Notes: generated from the letters alone by a model not told the origin. DNA of 42,043 bases from Pseudanabaena mucicola FACHB-723 (GCF_014696385.1 NZ_JACJQB010000030.1:1-42043); one strand, 5' to 3'. Numbered from the stretch's first letter, positions 15,732 through 25,601 are shown. Numbers and translations are program-made.

Positions 15732-17468
15732 ATGGTCGAGCCGATTGGCTATATTCTCGGAACTAAAGATGCCACCCCCCTTGAATTTTGGGTAGCGGTG
15801 AGTGATGGTAATGTTTTGCGTCTTGATGATGTGGTGCAAGTCAAAACCGATCGCCCTGACAACAAAGGAGTGGTTAATTTCTATGGTGTTGTCGATCATG
15901 TGCGGACGATTCATGAAGGCACTCAATTTGATACGGATACATTTTTGGTCACCAGTGGCAGTATGCCTGTGAATGTTTCCTATGCGGCGCATATCCAAGT
16001 CACACGCATTGAGCCTGAAGAATATTTGCCACCGCAGCCGGGGGATGCCGTTTATTTGGCCGAAGATGAGAACCTGCGATTTGCTCTAAATTTCGATGGT
16101 ATGGAACAGCGTATTTCCGCAGGAATTATGCGAAATGGTAGTCCAGCCTATTTAAACTATGAATTTATCGATGGCACAAAGGGTGCTCACGTCAATATTT
16201 CAGGGATTTCAGGCGTGGCAACCAAGACCTCATTTGCTCTGTTTATTCTTCATTCTATTTTTAATTCCACCGTCCTTGGTTCTAAACGTGCCAATACTAA
16301 AGCTCTGATTTTCAACGTTAAGGGGGAGGATTTATTTTTCCTAGATAAGCCTAACAACAAGATGCGGGAAGATGATCGCGCTAGTTATCAAATTCTTGAT
16401 TTGCCAGTCCAACCCTTTCAAGATGTGAGATTTTGCGTCGCACCCAAAAAAAATACACAACAAATAGAACCCCATCTCGATCAACGGTCTGATCAAATTT
16501 CTGCCTATGCTTGGGGAATGCGGGAATTTTGTCGCGATCGCTTATTTCATTTTTTGTTTGCTGGTGAAGACTTAGAGCGCAGTAATATTGGTTTTTTGGT
16601 AAGTATTGTTGAAGAACGTTTAGCAAAATTAGCGATCGACAATGATAAGCACGACATGAAAATGGGATTCATGCCCAAAACTAATCTTGATCTTGATGAT
16701 GAATATGGTGAAGATGGCAAGGATACGGTGGAAACCTTCCGAGATTTAATTGAATTTCTCGAAGATAAACTGGTAGAGAATGCAGATCAAAAATGGCTAG
16801 GGCGCAATGCCCCTTCCACGGCTGAAGCCCTCACAAGGCGCATGTGGGGTATTGCGGATGAGATGTCCCACTTGATTCGTGGTGATTTACCTGCGGAGGA
16901 GTTGCAAAAACATAAACTTGATCCTCTAGCTGCGGAATATCAATTAACGATCGCAGATATTAACAAGCTCGGTAGCAAAGCCCAGAAATTTGTAGTGGGT
17001 GTGTTGTTACAAAAGCTATTCATGGAAAAGGAAAAGCGCGGTCAATATCCCGTTGTTTTTATCGTTTTGGATGAGTTGAATAAGTACGCTCCTAAGGAAG
17101 GTCGTAGCCCAATTAAGGATCTGCTTGTGGAAATTGCCGAACGGGGACGCTCGTTGGGAATTATTTTGATTGGCGCACAACAAACTGCTTCGGAGGTAGA
17201 GCGGCGGGTGGTGGGTCAGGCGGCTGTGCGCGTGGTGGGGCGATTGGACTCTGCCGAGGTGGAACGTCCTGAGTATAACTTTTTGACAGGGGCTTGTCGG
17301 AAGCGATCGCTATTACTCAAATCGGGTAGTATGTTTATCCATCAGCCTGAAGTGCCATCACCTTTGCTAGTTGGTTTTCCTTTTCCTGCCTATGCTACCC
17401 GCTTACGAGAGGTGCAGGTAAATGAGGTTGAGGAAAAGATTCTCAAAACTAAAGTGAAGCGGCTGTAA
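15732..17468 (+). CDS. HerA-like DNA-translocase-type ATPase (DUF87)
   Basis: The 578-residue protein has the HerA/FtsK-superfamily layout. An N-terminal beta-rich HAS-barrel-like domain (about 1-125) comes first, then an ATPase core. The P-loop is G158-I-S-G-V-A-T-K165-T-S and lacks the glycine normally just before the lysine. Walker B is VVFIVLDELNKY with D447 and E448. The IILIGAQQTASEV sensor and the VVGQAAVRVVGRL segment with a possible arginine finger follow. HerA proteins form hexamers that move DNA for end resection with the nuclease NurA; no nurA is present here. The gene precedes a small pilin-like gene (24-nt gap) and sbcC on the same strand, which fits a DNA-repair context. Function is inferred from family only. 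Confidence 0.78.
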   Translation: MVEPIGYILGTKDATPLEFWVAVSDGNVLRLDDVVQVKTDRPDNKGVVNFYGVVDHVRTIHEGTQFDTDTFLVTSGSMPVNVSYAAHIQVTRIEPEEYLPPQPGDAVYLAEDENLRFALNFDGMEQRISAGIMRNGSPAYLNYEFIDGTKGAHVNISGISGVATKTSFALFILHSIFNSTVLGSKRANTKALIFNVKGEDLFFLDKPNNKMREDDRASYQILDLPVQPFQDVRFCVAPKKNTQQIEPHLDQRSDQISAYAWGMREFCRDRLFHFLFAGEDLERSNIGFLVSIVEERLAKLAIDNDKHDMKMGFMPKTNLDLDDEYGEDGKDTVETFRDLIEFLEDKLVENADQKWLGRNAPSTAEALTRRMWGIADEMSHLIRGDLPAEELQKHKLDPLAAEYQLTIADINKLGSKAQKFVVGVLLQKLFMEKEKRGQYPVVFIVLDELNKYAPKEGRSPIKDLLVEIAERGRSLGIILIGAQQTASEVERRVVGQAAVRVVGRLDSAEVERPEYNFLTGACRKRSLLLKSGSMFIHQPEVPSPLLVGFPFPAYATRLREVQVNEVEEKILKTKVKRL

Positions 17469-17492
17469 TCTAAATCATAGTTGAGGTAAAGC

Positions 17493-18017
17493 ATGGAGCA
17501 TCCTTCTATGTCTGGCGAGTCTAAGCCTAAATTTCCCCGCAAACGAGTTCTTCAAATCTGTGGGTTAGCGACAATTCCTCTTGGTATCGGTATTTGTTTT
17601 ATCCAAGTGCCGATTGCCTGTAGCTGCGGCAATCCTGCAATCCCAATTGTGGGATCCTATGTAAGGTCACAGCAAGCATATTTTATAGAGAATCAGACTT
17701 TTGCTTCCTCCTATGCTGAACTACGGATGGGTTGGTCAGAGCCACCTAAATCTGTGCGCTACGAATACGCCTATGAAGTCGCAGGCAATCGCGCTTTTAT
17801 CTATGCGACTCCCCGTGATGTTCCCAACGACCTCTTTAAACTAGGTTTGAGCAAAGCTGATATCTCTGGGGTGGTCGGCGCAGTTACCTATGATAAAGCC
17901 AAAAAAACGACAGCAAGCGTAGTCTGCATATCCGATCAAAATATTTCAGGTAAGCCACCTAGACCAGTTTTTAATAATCAAGGCTTTACTTGTCCCGTTG
18001 GTTATAGGGCAAGATGA
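17493..18017 (+). CDS. Type IV pilin-like protein with N-terminal membrane segment
   Basis: This is a 174-residue protein. After a basic N-terminus, one hydrophobic helix (about 22-44) is followed by IVGSYVRSQQAYFIENQTFA. That stretch resembles the N-terminal part of the globular domain in cyanobacterial type IV pilin-like (GspG/PilA) proteins, which carry a Y-x-R-x-QQAYF-x-EN-x-F motif. The classic prepilin-peptidase site (Gly then Phe-Thr-Leu-x-Glu) is not evident, so it may be a pilin-derived membrane protein rather than an assembled pilin. Cysteines near both ends could form a disulfide outside the membrane. ATG 17493 has GAGG about 7 nt upstream. Its place between HerA-like and sbcC genes has no obvious functional explanation. 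Confidence 0.6.
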   Translation: MEHPSMSGESKPKFPRKRVLQICGLATIPLGIGICFIQVPIACSCGNPAIPIVGSYVRSQQAYFIENQTFASSYAELRMGWSEPPKSVRYEYAYEVAGNRAFIYATPRDVPNDLFKLGLSKADISGVVGAVTYDKAKKTTASVVCISDQNISGKPPRPVFNNQGFTCPVGYRAR

Positions 18018-18082
18018 GTAATCTAGCCTTATCCCTCCATTCGCCTAATCCGTAATTCTGACCTTTTGCTATACACAATACT

Positions 18083-21000
18083 ATGCGTCCCATTGAACTA
18101 ATTGTCGAAGGGTTTACCAGTTTTCGGTCGCGACAAGTTCTCGACTTTGCCAGCCTTGATTTATTTGCAATTACAGGTGCAACGGGAGCTGGCAAAACTT
18201 CGCTTTTGGATGCGATTACCTTTGCGCTCTATGACAAAGTTGCTCAAAAGCCAAACGCATCAAGGGAGTTAGTGAGCCAAGGGGCGACACAGTTAAAGGT
18301 CGAATTTCGATTTGTGATGCGGCAAACGGAATACAAAGTGGTACGCACATGGCGCAATCGTGGCAAAACCGATGAGAAGAAATTTCTGTTTGATCAGTTA
18401 GTGGATGGGGAATGGGAGCGCTGCGATCGCAGTCAAAAAGTAGAAGATATCATCGGCATGGACTTCGAGACTTTTACTCGGGTGATCATCTTGCCGCAGG
18501 GACAGTTTGATGAATTCCTTAAGGGTGAAGCTGGTAAACGCCGTGAGATTTTGCGTCAGTTAGCAGGGTTTCAAGTTTTTGAGCAAATGCGGAAAGAGGC
18601 AAGCGATCGCAGCAGTCGATTTAAAGCGGAGCGAGAGGGCTTGGAGAAGGTTTTGCAAGGGATGCAAGTACCTGATGGTGAAGAGGTTCATGCCCAACAA
18701 ACAGAGCTGGCGAATCTAGAATCTGCCATACCTGAATTAGATGTTAAAGCCAAGCAGAGTCGCAAGCTTTTGGAAGCCGAGGAAAGATTATTTATCCAAA
18801 TTCAACAACACCAACAGGCTTTAGCCAAATTAGAGCGATTACAACAGGATTCGTCCAAAATTCAGACTTTAGAAATTCAGTTCCGCAATGCTCAATTAGC
18901 AAATTCGATTGTGGGTACTTGGACGGTTTTACAAACTGTGCGTAAGCGGGTAGAAACTGCAATCGCAGATTTGCATAATGCTCAGCAAAAGCTAGCTAAT
19001 AGCAAATTAGACCTAGATACGCAACAACAGGTTTTTGATCAATTTCGGGCTGAACAAATGATCGCTCAAGGTCAAATTGCAGCCCAAGAACGTAATTTAG
19101 CTCTAGCGGAATCTCTGCATATACAACAACAACAATGTGCCACGGAGCTAGAACGCGCCCAACAAAATAGCCAAGAGCGATCGCAGGTTCTTGAAAAATT
19201 GACGATATCCGTAAAACAGGCGGAATCGGAATTGCAAACCACAACTCAGCAATTACAAAAAATTGCCACTGCGATCGCAAATTCTCCCCACGATGCCACA
19301 CGCTTAGAAAAGTTAAGACAGGTTGCCGCAACCGTGACGCAGTGGCAAATGTTGCAGACTGACTTTGGGAAGCGGCAACAAAAAGCGGTGCAATTCAACA
19401 CAGAAATTAGTAATCTCAATCAGCAGTTACAAAAATTACAACAGGAAATTTCTGGGACTGAAGATAAGCTTAGCGAGGCAAATACTGCCCTCGCCACAGC
19501 CGAGGCATCCAACTTACAAGCATTACAAAGCAGTCATGTCAGTGCGTTACGGACTCAACTCCATGATGGTGACAATTGTCCTGTTTGTAATCAGATCTAT
19601 CATATTGATGAATTGCCTGCGCTATCAGAAATCGATTTAATTAATACTGAGCCTTTGAAAAAAAATTGCGATCGCATCGAAAGGCAGTTGCTAAAATTGC
19701 GAGAAGACAGGGTGAAAATTACCGCCAATTTAGATAATTCCCAGCAACAATTGCGATCGCAAAATCAGGATCTTGCCGATCTACGCCAACAAGTTACAGG
19801 TCTGCGAGAACAGATCGATCAGATCTTTCCATCCCCATGGCAAGCTGAGGATTTGATTCACGATCGTCAAGAATTAGAAGCACAAGAGCAAGCCTATCAA
19901 CAATTAATTGCGGAACAAAAAGAAATTGCGATCGCAGTACAAAACAATACTAATAAATTAAATTCCAATCAAGAATCTCGGCAACTTGCCCAAATAGAAT
20001 TGGAAAAAGCGGAAAAAGAACGATCACAGCGTCAATCGCAACTGCAAGAGCTACGGGTGCGGCTGCAAGAAATTACCGCAGGACAGAGTTATGAGTCTTT
20101 ACAGGAGTCGATTTTGCAAGCAAAGTCCTCACTACATCAGCGCTCCCAAAATATAGAGACAACCTATCAAAAAGCGCGAGAAAATGTTGTCAAATGGGAA
20201 GCGGCGGCAAATAAAGCTCAGGAAAATCACGACTTGACTATTTCTGAATGTTCGCAACAGGAAAACAATTGGCAATCAGAACTGAACTCGATCAATTTTA
20301 CCGAATCAGAATTTTTGGCGGCGCAAGTTTCGCGATCGCAAATAACGCTATGGCAACAGGAAATCGACAACTACCAACGGCAAGAACAGGAATTAACAAC
20401 CCGTTTGCAAATGTTTGCCGAAGCAATTGCCGATCAACATACCGATGAAATTGCGATCGCCAAGCTGCGTGAGGAATCACAACAAATAGAACAATCTCTG
20501 CAACTAGCCAATGAGAATCGTGCCTCCATCAAAGCATGGCTAGAACAAGCTCACCAAAAACATCAAGAATCGCAGGAATTAGAAGCGCGTAAAATTGCTT
20601 TACAGGCTCAAGAACAGGTTTATCACACCCTCGCCCAAGATTTGCAATCTAATAAATTCCAAGAATATATTCTCGATAGTCTGCAACAGGAACTCGCTCA
20701 CCGTGCCTCCACGCTCTTGCAGCAACTATCGGAAGATCGTTATATTCTCCAAATTGAAAGTGGTGACTATTGGGTGTCAGACAACTGGAATGGCGGCGAA
20801 AAGCGGCGGGTGCGGACTCTTTCGGGTGGGGAAACCTTTGCGGCTTCCCTATCAATGGCACTAGCATTATCCGAAAGATTATCCATGGGCATTGAACTGG
20901 GCAGCCTGTTCCTTGATGAAGGCTTTGGCACTCTCGATAGTGAAACTCTCGAATCCGTTACCCAAATTCTGGAATCGTTACGGCAACAGGATCGATTAAT

Positions 21001-21097
21001 TGGCATAATTACCCATATTCAATCCTTAGCTGAGCGATTACCCACCCAAATTCATGTTCGCAAATCGATCAATGGTTCAGAGCTAGTCAGAATTTAG
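18083..21097 (+). CDS. sbcC: Exonuclease subunit SbcC (Rad50-like ATPase)
   Basis: The 1004-residue SMC-type ATPase of the SbcCD nuclease opens hairpins and processes DNA ends. The N-terminal lobe begins MRPIELIVEGFTSF with Walker A GATGAGKTS (about 32-40) and a Q-loop LPQGQFDEFL. Two long Gln-rich coiled-coil arms flank the zinc hook CPVC at 499-502, almost exactly mid-protein. The C-terminal lobe has signature RTLSGGETFAASL, Walker B LGSLFLDEGFGTLD and the H-loop ITHI. All ATPase elements are intact. The nuclease subunit sbcD is not in the window, which is not rare in cyanobacteria. The gene may be cotranscribed with the HerA-like and pilin-like genes (65-nt gap). It converges on the AAA gene with only 23 nt between stops. 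Confidence 0.94.
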   Translation: MRPIELIVEGFTSFRSRQVLDFASLDLFAITGATGAGKTSLLDAITFALYDKVAQKPNASRELVSQGATQLKVEFRFVMRQTEYKVVRTWRNRGKTDEKKFLFDQLVDGEWERCDRSQKVEDIIGMDFETFTRVIILPQGQFDEFLKGEAGKRREILRQLAGFQVFEQMRKEASDRSSRFKAEREGLEKVLQGMQVPDGEEVHAQQTELANLESAIPELDVKAKQSRKLLEAEERLFIQIQQHQQALAKLERLQQDSSKIQTLEIQFRNAQLANSIVGTWTVLQTVRKRVETAIADLHNAQQKLANSKLDLDTQQQVFDQFRAEQMIAQGQIAAQERNLALAESLHIQQQQCATELERAQQNSQERSQVLEKLTISVKQAESELQTTTQQLQKIATAIANSPHDATRLEKLRQVAATVTQWQMLQTDFGKRQQKAVQFNTEISNLNQQLQKLQQEISGTEDKLSEANTALATAEASNLQALQSSHVSALRTQLHDGDNCPVCNQIYHIDELPALSEIDLINTEPLKKNCDRIERQLLKLREDRVKITANLDNSQQQLRSQNQDLADLRQQVTGLREQIDQIFPSPWQAEDLIHDRQELEAQEQAYQQLIAEQKEIAIAVQNNTNKLNSNQESRQLAQIELEKAEKERSQRQSQLQELRVRLQEITAGQSYESLQESILQAKSSLHQRSQNIETTYQKARENVVKWEAAANKAQENHDLTISECSQQENNWQSELNSINFTESEFLAAQVSRSQITLWQQEIDNYQRQEQELTTRLQMFAEAIADQHTDEIAIAKLREESQQIEQSLQLANENRASIKAWLEQAHQKHQESQELEARKIALQAQEQVYHTLAQDLQSNKFQEYILDSLQQELAHRASTLLQQLSEDRYILQIESGDYWVSDNWNGGEKRRVRTLSGGETFAASLSMALALSERLSMGIELGSLFLDEGFGTLDSETLESVTQILESLRQQDRLIGIITHIQSLAERLPTQIHVRKSINGSELVRI

Positions 21098-21120
21098 GTG
21101 CGATCGCAGTTTGGCTAATT

Positions 21121-22617
21121 TTATTTGTTAAATACATTTTGACGAGAGGCTAATCTGGCTTTGCCCGAAGCTGCCCATTCTTGCAAAACTTGAATTTCCT
21201 GTTGCGCTGTTTGCGCCAATGGCACAATTTGGCTAGCGGCTTCGAGAATATCATCGGTGGTAAAGTCACGATTTTGACTGAAGCCAATGTGCATCGCTTC
21301 GATGATGCCCTGCTCGATTTCTGCACCAGAAAAGTCTGGGGTTTCGTAAGCAAGGCGTTCGATGTCGTAGGCACGAGTATTATGGGGACGATATTTGTTT
21401 AAGTGGACAGAAAAAATTTGCGATCGCTCTTCTTGGTTAGGCAAACCGACAAAAAACACCTCATCAAAACGTCCTTTTCGCAATAGTTCGGGGGGCAAAG
21501 TGCGAATATTATTGGCAGTAGCCACCACAAAGACAGGGGATGTCTTTTCCGCCATCCATGTTAGGAATGTCCCAAACACCCGATTCGTTGTGCCTGAATC
21601 CCCACGTCCATCGGTTCCTGCAAAGGCTTTGTCAATTTCATCAATCCACAGGACGCAAGGAGATAGCGCTTCAGCAAGCTGAATCATTTGACGGGTTCTG
21701 GACTCACTTTCACCAACTAAACCTGCAAAAAGGCGACCAACATCGAGACGGAGTAGTGGCAAGTGCCAGTGATGGGAAATCGCCTTAGCAGTCAGAGATT
21801 TCCCTGTACCTTGAATCCCTGCTAGCAGTAAGCCGCGGGGGTGGGGTAGTCCATACTTACGGGCGCGATCGCTAAAGGCTCCACCACGACGCAATAGCCA
21901 TTCCTTGAGATTATCCAAGCCCCCAATATCACTAATTTCCGTAGTTGATGGATAGAATTCAAGAATTTGGGTTTGTCGAATACTTTGGCGCTTTTCTTCG
22001 AGAATGAGTTCCACATCTTCAGGACGCAATCTGCCATGCTCGGCGATTGCTTTGGCCAGTACCCGTCTGATCCTCTCTAACGAAAGTCCTTGACCTGCAC
22101 GCACCAAATCTGCGATCGCTTGTTTATCCAGTTGAATGTCGTTAGCCGAATGCGTGGAACGAATAATTTGATCAATTTCTGTGTTTAATTCATTGGCATT
22201 GGGAAGTGGAAATTCTAAAATCGAGAAAAATTCACTGAGGCTGTCAGGAATATTAATTTGTGAAGCAAGCACGATAATATTTTGAGCTTCACTTTTGAGC
22301 TTCCGCGCCAGATTTTTGAGCTTACGGGCAATTGCCACATCTTCTAGAAAGCGATCAAAATCTCGTAGGATAAACACAGCCCCTTTAGGAATTTTATCGA
22401 CAAATTCTAAGGCTTGTAACGGATTTCGCCTACCTGCGCCTGCATCGGTGGGATTCGACTGATAGCCATCGACAAAATCCCATACAAATATGCTGCGTCC
22501 AAGGGATTTTGATACATTGCTAATGACAGCCTCGACTCGTTCTTCTTCTGCTGAAGGAATATAAATCAGAGGATAGCGGGCGCGAAGGGTTAGATTTAAT
22601 TCGTCTTCAAAATTCAT
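21121..22617 (-). CDS. ycf46: Ycf46-type AAA+ ATPase
   Basis: This 498-residue protein matches the Ycf46 family of cyanobacteria and algal plastids. The N-terminal non-catalytic domain (about 1-220) contains YPLIYIPSAEEERVE and GAVFILRDFDRFL. One AAA+ module follows, with Walker A GIQGTGKSLTAK (starting at about 267), Walker B CVLWIDEIDKAF (about 322), sensor VVATANNI, an arginine-finger region RKGRFDEVFFVGLP and a C-terminal helical lid. Length is normal. The family has been linked to photosynthesis and inorganic-carbon regulation in cyanobacteria, but the substrate is unknown. A hairpin lies upstream (22655-22683), and sbcC converges from the other side. Confidence 0.9.
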   Translation of the reverse strand: MNFEDELNLTLRARYPLIYIPSAEEERVEAVISNVSKSLGRSIFVWDFVDGYQSNPTDAGAGRRNPLQALEFVDKIPKGAVFILRDFDRFLEDVAIARKLKNLARKLKSEAQNIIVLASQINIPDSLSEFFSILEFPLPNANELNTEIDQIIRSTHSANDIQLDKQAIADLVRAGQGLSLERIRRVLAKAIAEHGRLRPEDVELILEEKRQSIRQTQILEFYPSTTEISDIGGLDNLKEWLLRRGGAFSDRARKYGLPHPRGLLLAGIQGTGKSLTAKAISHHWHLPLLRLDVGRLFAGLVGESESRTRQMIQLAEALSPCVLWIDEIDKAFAGTDGRGDSGTTNRVFGTFLTWMAEKTSPVFVVATANNIRTLPPELLRKGRFDEVFFVGLPNQEERSQIFSVHLNKYRPHNTRAYDIERLAYETPDFSGAEIEQGIIEAMHIGFSQNRDFTTDDILEAASQIVPLAQTAQQEIQVLQEWAASGKARLASRQNVFNK

Positions 22618-22654
22618 CGATATTTTTAATGCTTTAGATTTTTAAGGCTTTAGG

Positions 22655-22683
22655 TTTAGAAGCTTGCATTGCAAGCTTCTAAA
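22655..22683. terminator. Hairpin between the GH57 and AAA genes
   Basis: TTTAGAAGCTTGCA (22655-22668) is complementary to TGCAAGCTTCTAAA (22670-22683), 14 bp around a single T. On the minus strand it lies about 30 nt after the GH57 stop (22713) and before the AAA start (22617), so it probably terminates the GH57 transcript. Confidence 0.6.
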
Positions 22684-22712
22684 TCTTTCTAATCGTTTAC
22701 TTAATTATTTAA

Positions 22713-25385
22713 TTAAGCGTGAAGCCAAGCTTCGGTGGCAATGCCAAGCTTGCCAGCAGTATCAATTAACTGGTGTAGTTCCAGATTTGAGATCCTCTCA
22801 CAGAGATTAACTTCAATGTGAATTGGTTGCTTTTCAACAGCTTCCAAATCAAGGATCTGACGTGCTAGGACGCATTGAGGAGCAATTCGTCGCGATAGAT
22901 AGTTCAGAAAAGCCTCTTGAGCTAGATTGAGATCAAGTTGCAGATTTAAGCGATCGCTAATCAACAAAGACTGCTCAATCTGACTAAGGTAGCTAAACAT
23001 GGATTTTTCGTTTGGCTCTTGCAGTTGTGAAAGCATCTGAATCTGCTTCAAAATATAGTTTTCCAGAATTTCTGTATCTTCAGAATTAGTAAACTTACAA
23101 CCAAGATTAATCGCTTCGATTGCCACGGCATCTAGACCCACATTAGGCAGTGATTCTCCTATCTCTAGTCGCTTGAGTTCTTCTGTAAGACGATTATTTA
23201 AGACGATATCTGCCGCAACCTGCAACTCATGGGGTACTGGCAAATCATCACGACGGAAGGATATCAAAATGCCATAGTTATCGCGATAGACCTGCTCATA
23301 GAGCTGATCGAGTCTCGTTAACGTCTCATCGGCAAGCATTCTTAAAATCCGATGGCGCTCCTCCGCAAAGAGATGGTGCAGATTGAACTGCTCACCGCTA
23401 AAGTTGCTTGCCATAGCAAGAATGATCGCCGCCGTATTCGCTTGTTTCAGAACCTTAAACAATGTCGCCTTGATTTCTTCATATTCACGTCGCCCTGTAA
23501 AGGGTTGGATGCAGCAATGGAAATCATCACCACCGAGGTGTAACACGGCAAAAATGTAGTTGACTGACTCTTGGGTAATCCCTGAGACCAAATTAATCTG
23601 ACCAATTGCTAACGACATTGAACCGATTCTTTGCAGTTGATAGTCCTGCTGTTGGATCGTGTAGCAATAAATTTGTTGCGATCGCGAATAGTTCCCAAGA
23701 GTCGAACTCAGGGCATATTGAGCAGCAACCTGCGCCAGACTGATGCGATTGGTGACTACTTGCTCTCGATAAACCCCTTCGCCATCGCGAAATTCAAGCA
23801 GATTACTGGGAGCGCTTGCCATCCGCTTGATAAATTCAGCCTCTAGCAATACGCCTGCAACATCGGCGGCTAGCTCAATCGCTCTGGCGGCATAGCGCAA
23901 AATCTGCACGGTCTCAGGACGCGATAATTCCTCAAAGAACCAACCGCAACTGGTAAACATCAACAGAGCATGGCGCTGCATCTCTAATAGGCGCAGAGCA
24001 TCAATACGCTGTGCGGATGTCGCGACCTTGCTACCACATTGCCGCTCAAAGAATTTCTCTAGTACAGGCGAGTTTTCGGCAATGCCGTCCCGCAAGGAAT
24101 ATTTCAGGACATCGATATAGCGATCGCGAGCTTCCCAAGGATCATTAAAATACTTGCGTCCAATATCCACATACACCGCGGCGAGGCGGTCGCGCAACCA
24201 GTTGAGGCTATCGCGCAATGGTCGCCGCCATAGTAGTTGATAGTTTGTTCCTTCGCCGCCACAGTTACAGCCACCTTGCCAGCGATCGACCCCATGGGCG
24301 CAACTCCAAGCGGTGACAGATTTTAGTTCAGCCTCCCATGTGGGTGGGAATAGACTCAAATAATGGGCGTAGTTTGTAACAGTCCAGCCCCGTTTCGGAA
24401 ATTCCCCAACAAAGGCATAGGACAGGGTTTTTTCGGTAAAGTGCTTGTGATGTCCAAAGGTTTCCCCATCGGTAGCAACGGAAACCATTTGATGTGGACG
24501 AGCATCATGGCGGACAGCTTGCCCGATGCGTTCGGCAAAGTTATGGGAACTACCTAATAAATCACCAAAGCCCATATCGCGAGAAATGGGACCATCATAG
24601 AAAAACACATCGATATAGGCATCCGTGTCGGCGGGAAGATGAAACTGACCAATTTCCGAGAAATTGCCGCCTACATTCTGACTATGGCGGCGTAAGTGGC
24701 AGCGATAGGGACGATTGGGATCAATCTGTGCCCCACCCACTTCTTCCCATGCAGGGTTGGGATTGTCTTTGGTGGGCATAGGGCGACAACGCTGCGCCTG
24801 TGATGGCGCAAGAATAATAAACTTGATCCCTTCTAAAACCAGTGCCTCAAGGGTTTCGTAATCCACGGCAGTTTCTGCTAGCCACATGCCTTCGGGATCT
24901 CTGCCAAATCTAGATTTAAAGTCTTCCTTTCCCCAGCGAATTTGGGTTAATTTGTCACGCCAGTTCGCCAAAGGCATGATGATGTGGTTGTAAACCTGTG
25001 CGATCGCATTGCCATGACCATTGAGACGATCAGCGCTGCGTTTGTCTGCATCGAGGATGGCTTGATAGGTATCGCGATCATGAAATTCCATCCATGAGAG
25101 CAAGGTTGGCCCCATGTTGAAACTCATGTATTCATAGTTATTGACAATTTTGACGATTTTGCCATCATGGCGCTCGATTCGTGAGAATGCGTTGGGGCGA
25201 TAGCATTCGTGGTGAATTCTTGCATTCCAATCATGGAAGGGAGCAGCACTCTCTTGGCGCTCGATCGCATTCAGGTAGGGATTTTCACGGGGAGGCTGAT
25301 AAAAGTGGCCGTGAATTGTAATATATATTCCTGAATCGGTTGGAATCTGGACAGTAGGCGAAGCAACAGAGGCGGCAACAGTCAC
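22713..25385 (-). CDS. Glycoside hydrolase family 57 protein with DUF3536
   Basis: The 890-residue cytosolic enzyme probably acts on alpha-glucans such as glycogen. The GH57 catalytic barrel is N-terminal: GHFYQPPRENPYLN (motif 1), FNMGPTLLSW, then EGMWLAETAVD with E171 as probable nucleophile. A later FYDGPISRDMGFGDLL region supplies the acid/base aspartate, and VATDGETFGHH is also typical. The large helical C-terminal half corresponds to DUF3536 found in bacterial GH57 proteins of this length. The reaction (amylase, branching or debranching) cannot be told from sequence alone. The start is GTG at 25385 preceded by GGGAAG; no ATG is available before motif 1. It is monocistronic, between two hairpins. 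Confidence 0.85.
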   Translation of the reverse strand: MTVAASVASPTVQIPTDSGIYITIHGHFYQPPRENPYLNAIERQESAAPFHDWNARIHHECYRPNAFSRIERHDGKIVKIVNNYEYMSFNMGPTLLSWMEFHDRDTYQAILDADKRSADRLNGHGNAIAQVYNHIIMPLANWRDKLTQIRWGKEDFKSRFGRDPEGMWLAETAVDYETLEALVLEGIKFIILAPSQAQRCRPMPTKDNPNPAWEEVGGAQIDPNRPYRCHLRRHSQNVGGNFSEIGQFHLPADTDAYIDVFFYDGPISRDMGFGDLLGSSHNFAERIGQAVRHDARPHQMVSVATDGETFGHHKHFTEKTLSYAFVGEFPKRGWTVTNYAHYLSLFPPTWEAELKSVTAWSCAHGVDRWQGGCNCGGEGTNYQLLWRRPLRDSLNWLRDRLAAVYVDIGRKYFNDPWEARDRYIDVLKYSLRDGIAENSPVLEKFFERQCGSKVATSAQRIDALRLLEMQRHALLMFTSCGWFFEELSRPETVQILRYAARAIELAADVAGVLLEAEFIKRMASAPSNLLEFRDGEGVYREQVVTNRISLAQVAAQYALSSTLGNYSRSQQIYCYTIQQQDYQLQRIGSMSLAIGQINLVSGITQESVNYIFAVLHLGGDDFHCCIQPFTGRREYEEIKATLFKVLKQANTAAIILAMASNFSGEQFNLHHLFAEERHRILRMLADETLTRLDQLYEQVYRDNYGILISFRRDDLPVPHELQVAADIVLNNRLTEELKRLEIGESLPNVGLDAVAIEAINLGCKFTNSEDTEILENYILKQIQMLSQLQEPNEKSMFSYLSQIEQSLLISDRLNLQLDLNLAQEAFLNYLSRRIAPQCVLARQILDLEAVEKQPIHIEVNLCERISNLELHQLIDTAGKLGIATEAWLHA

Positions 25386-25548
25386 GCAAATCTTCCCTTA
25401 GGGCGAACGACATTGCTTACATCTTGGCAGATCTACTTAGTGGTTCGCAAGGAAGTATAGAAAAGTTTTAGAAACTAATGCTGAATGTCATTGATCCCCA
25501 ACGAAGTAAAGCGCTTTAGTCTTACTTACAACGCAACGCTTTGCGCTT

Positions 25549-25601
25549 AAATCCAGAAGATGAATGGCGGTGCTTCGCGCCGCCATTCATCTTCTGGATT
25601 T
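25549..25601. repeat. 25-bp palindrome of the TTC-loop family
   Basis: Bases 25549-25573 pair with 25577-25601 around TTC, with a single G-T pair. The outer arm is AAATCCAGAAG and the core GGCGG-TGC-TTC-GCGCCGCC. It has the same stem length, loop and core as 4377-4429, but the middle of the arms differs and the partner strand has changed to match. It lies in the 302-nt gap between the GH57 start and psaJ. In the same gap, 25386-25548 should hold the GH57 promoter, though I could not identify it. Confidence 0.65.

Noticed and set aside
18996-19331. A 111-codon open frame antisense to sbcC
   Set aside because: The sbcC coiled coil is Gln/Ala-rich and gives long open antisense frames by composition.
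15732-22617. The HerA-like, SbcC and AAA genes as a phage-defence island
   Set aside because: The AAA protein is a conserved photosynthetic-lineage Ycf46 type on the opposite strand, SbcC is housekeeping, and no nuclease or toxin effector accompanies them. Kept only as a repair-module hypothesis.
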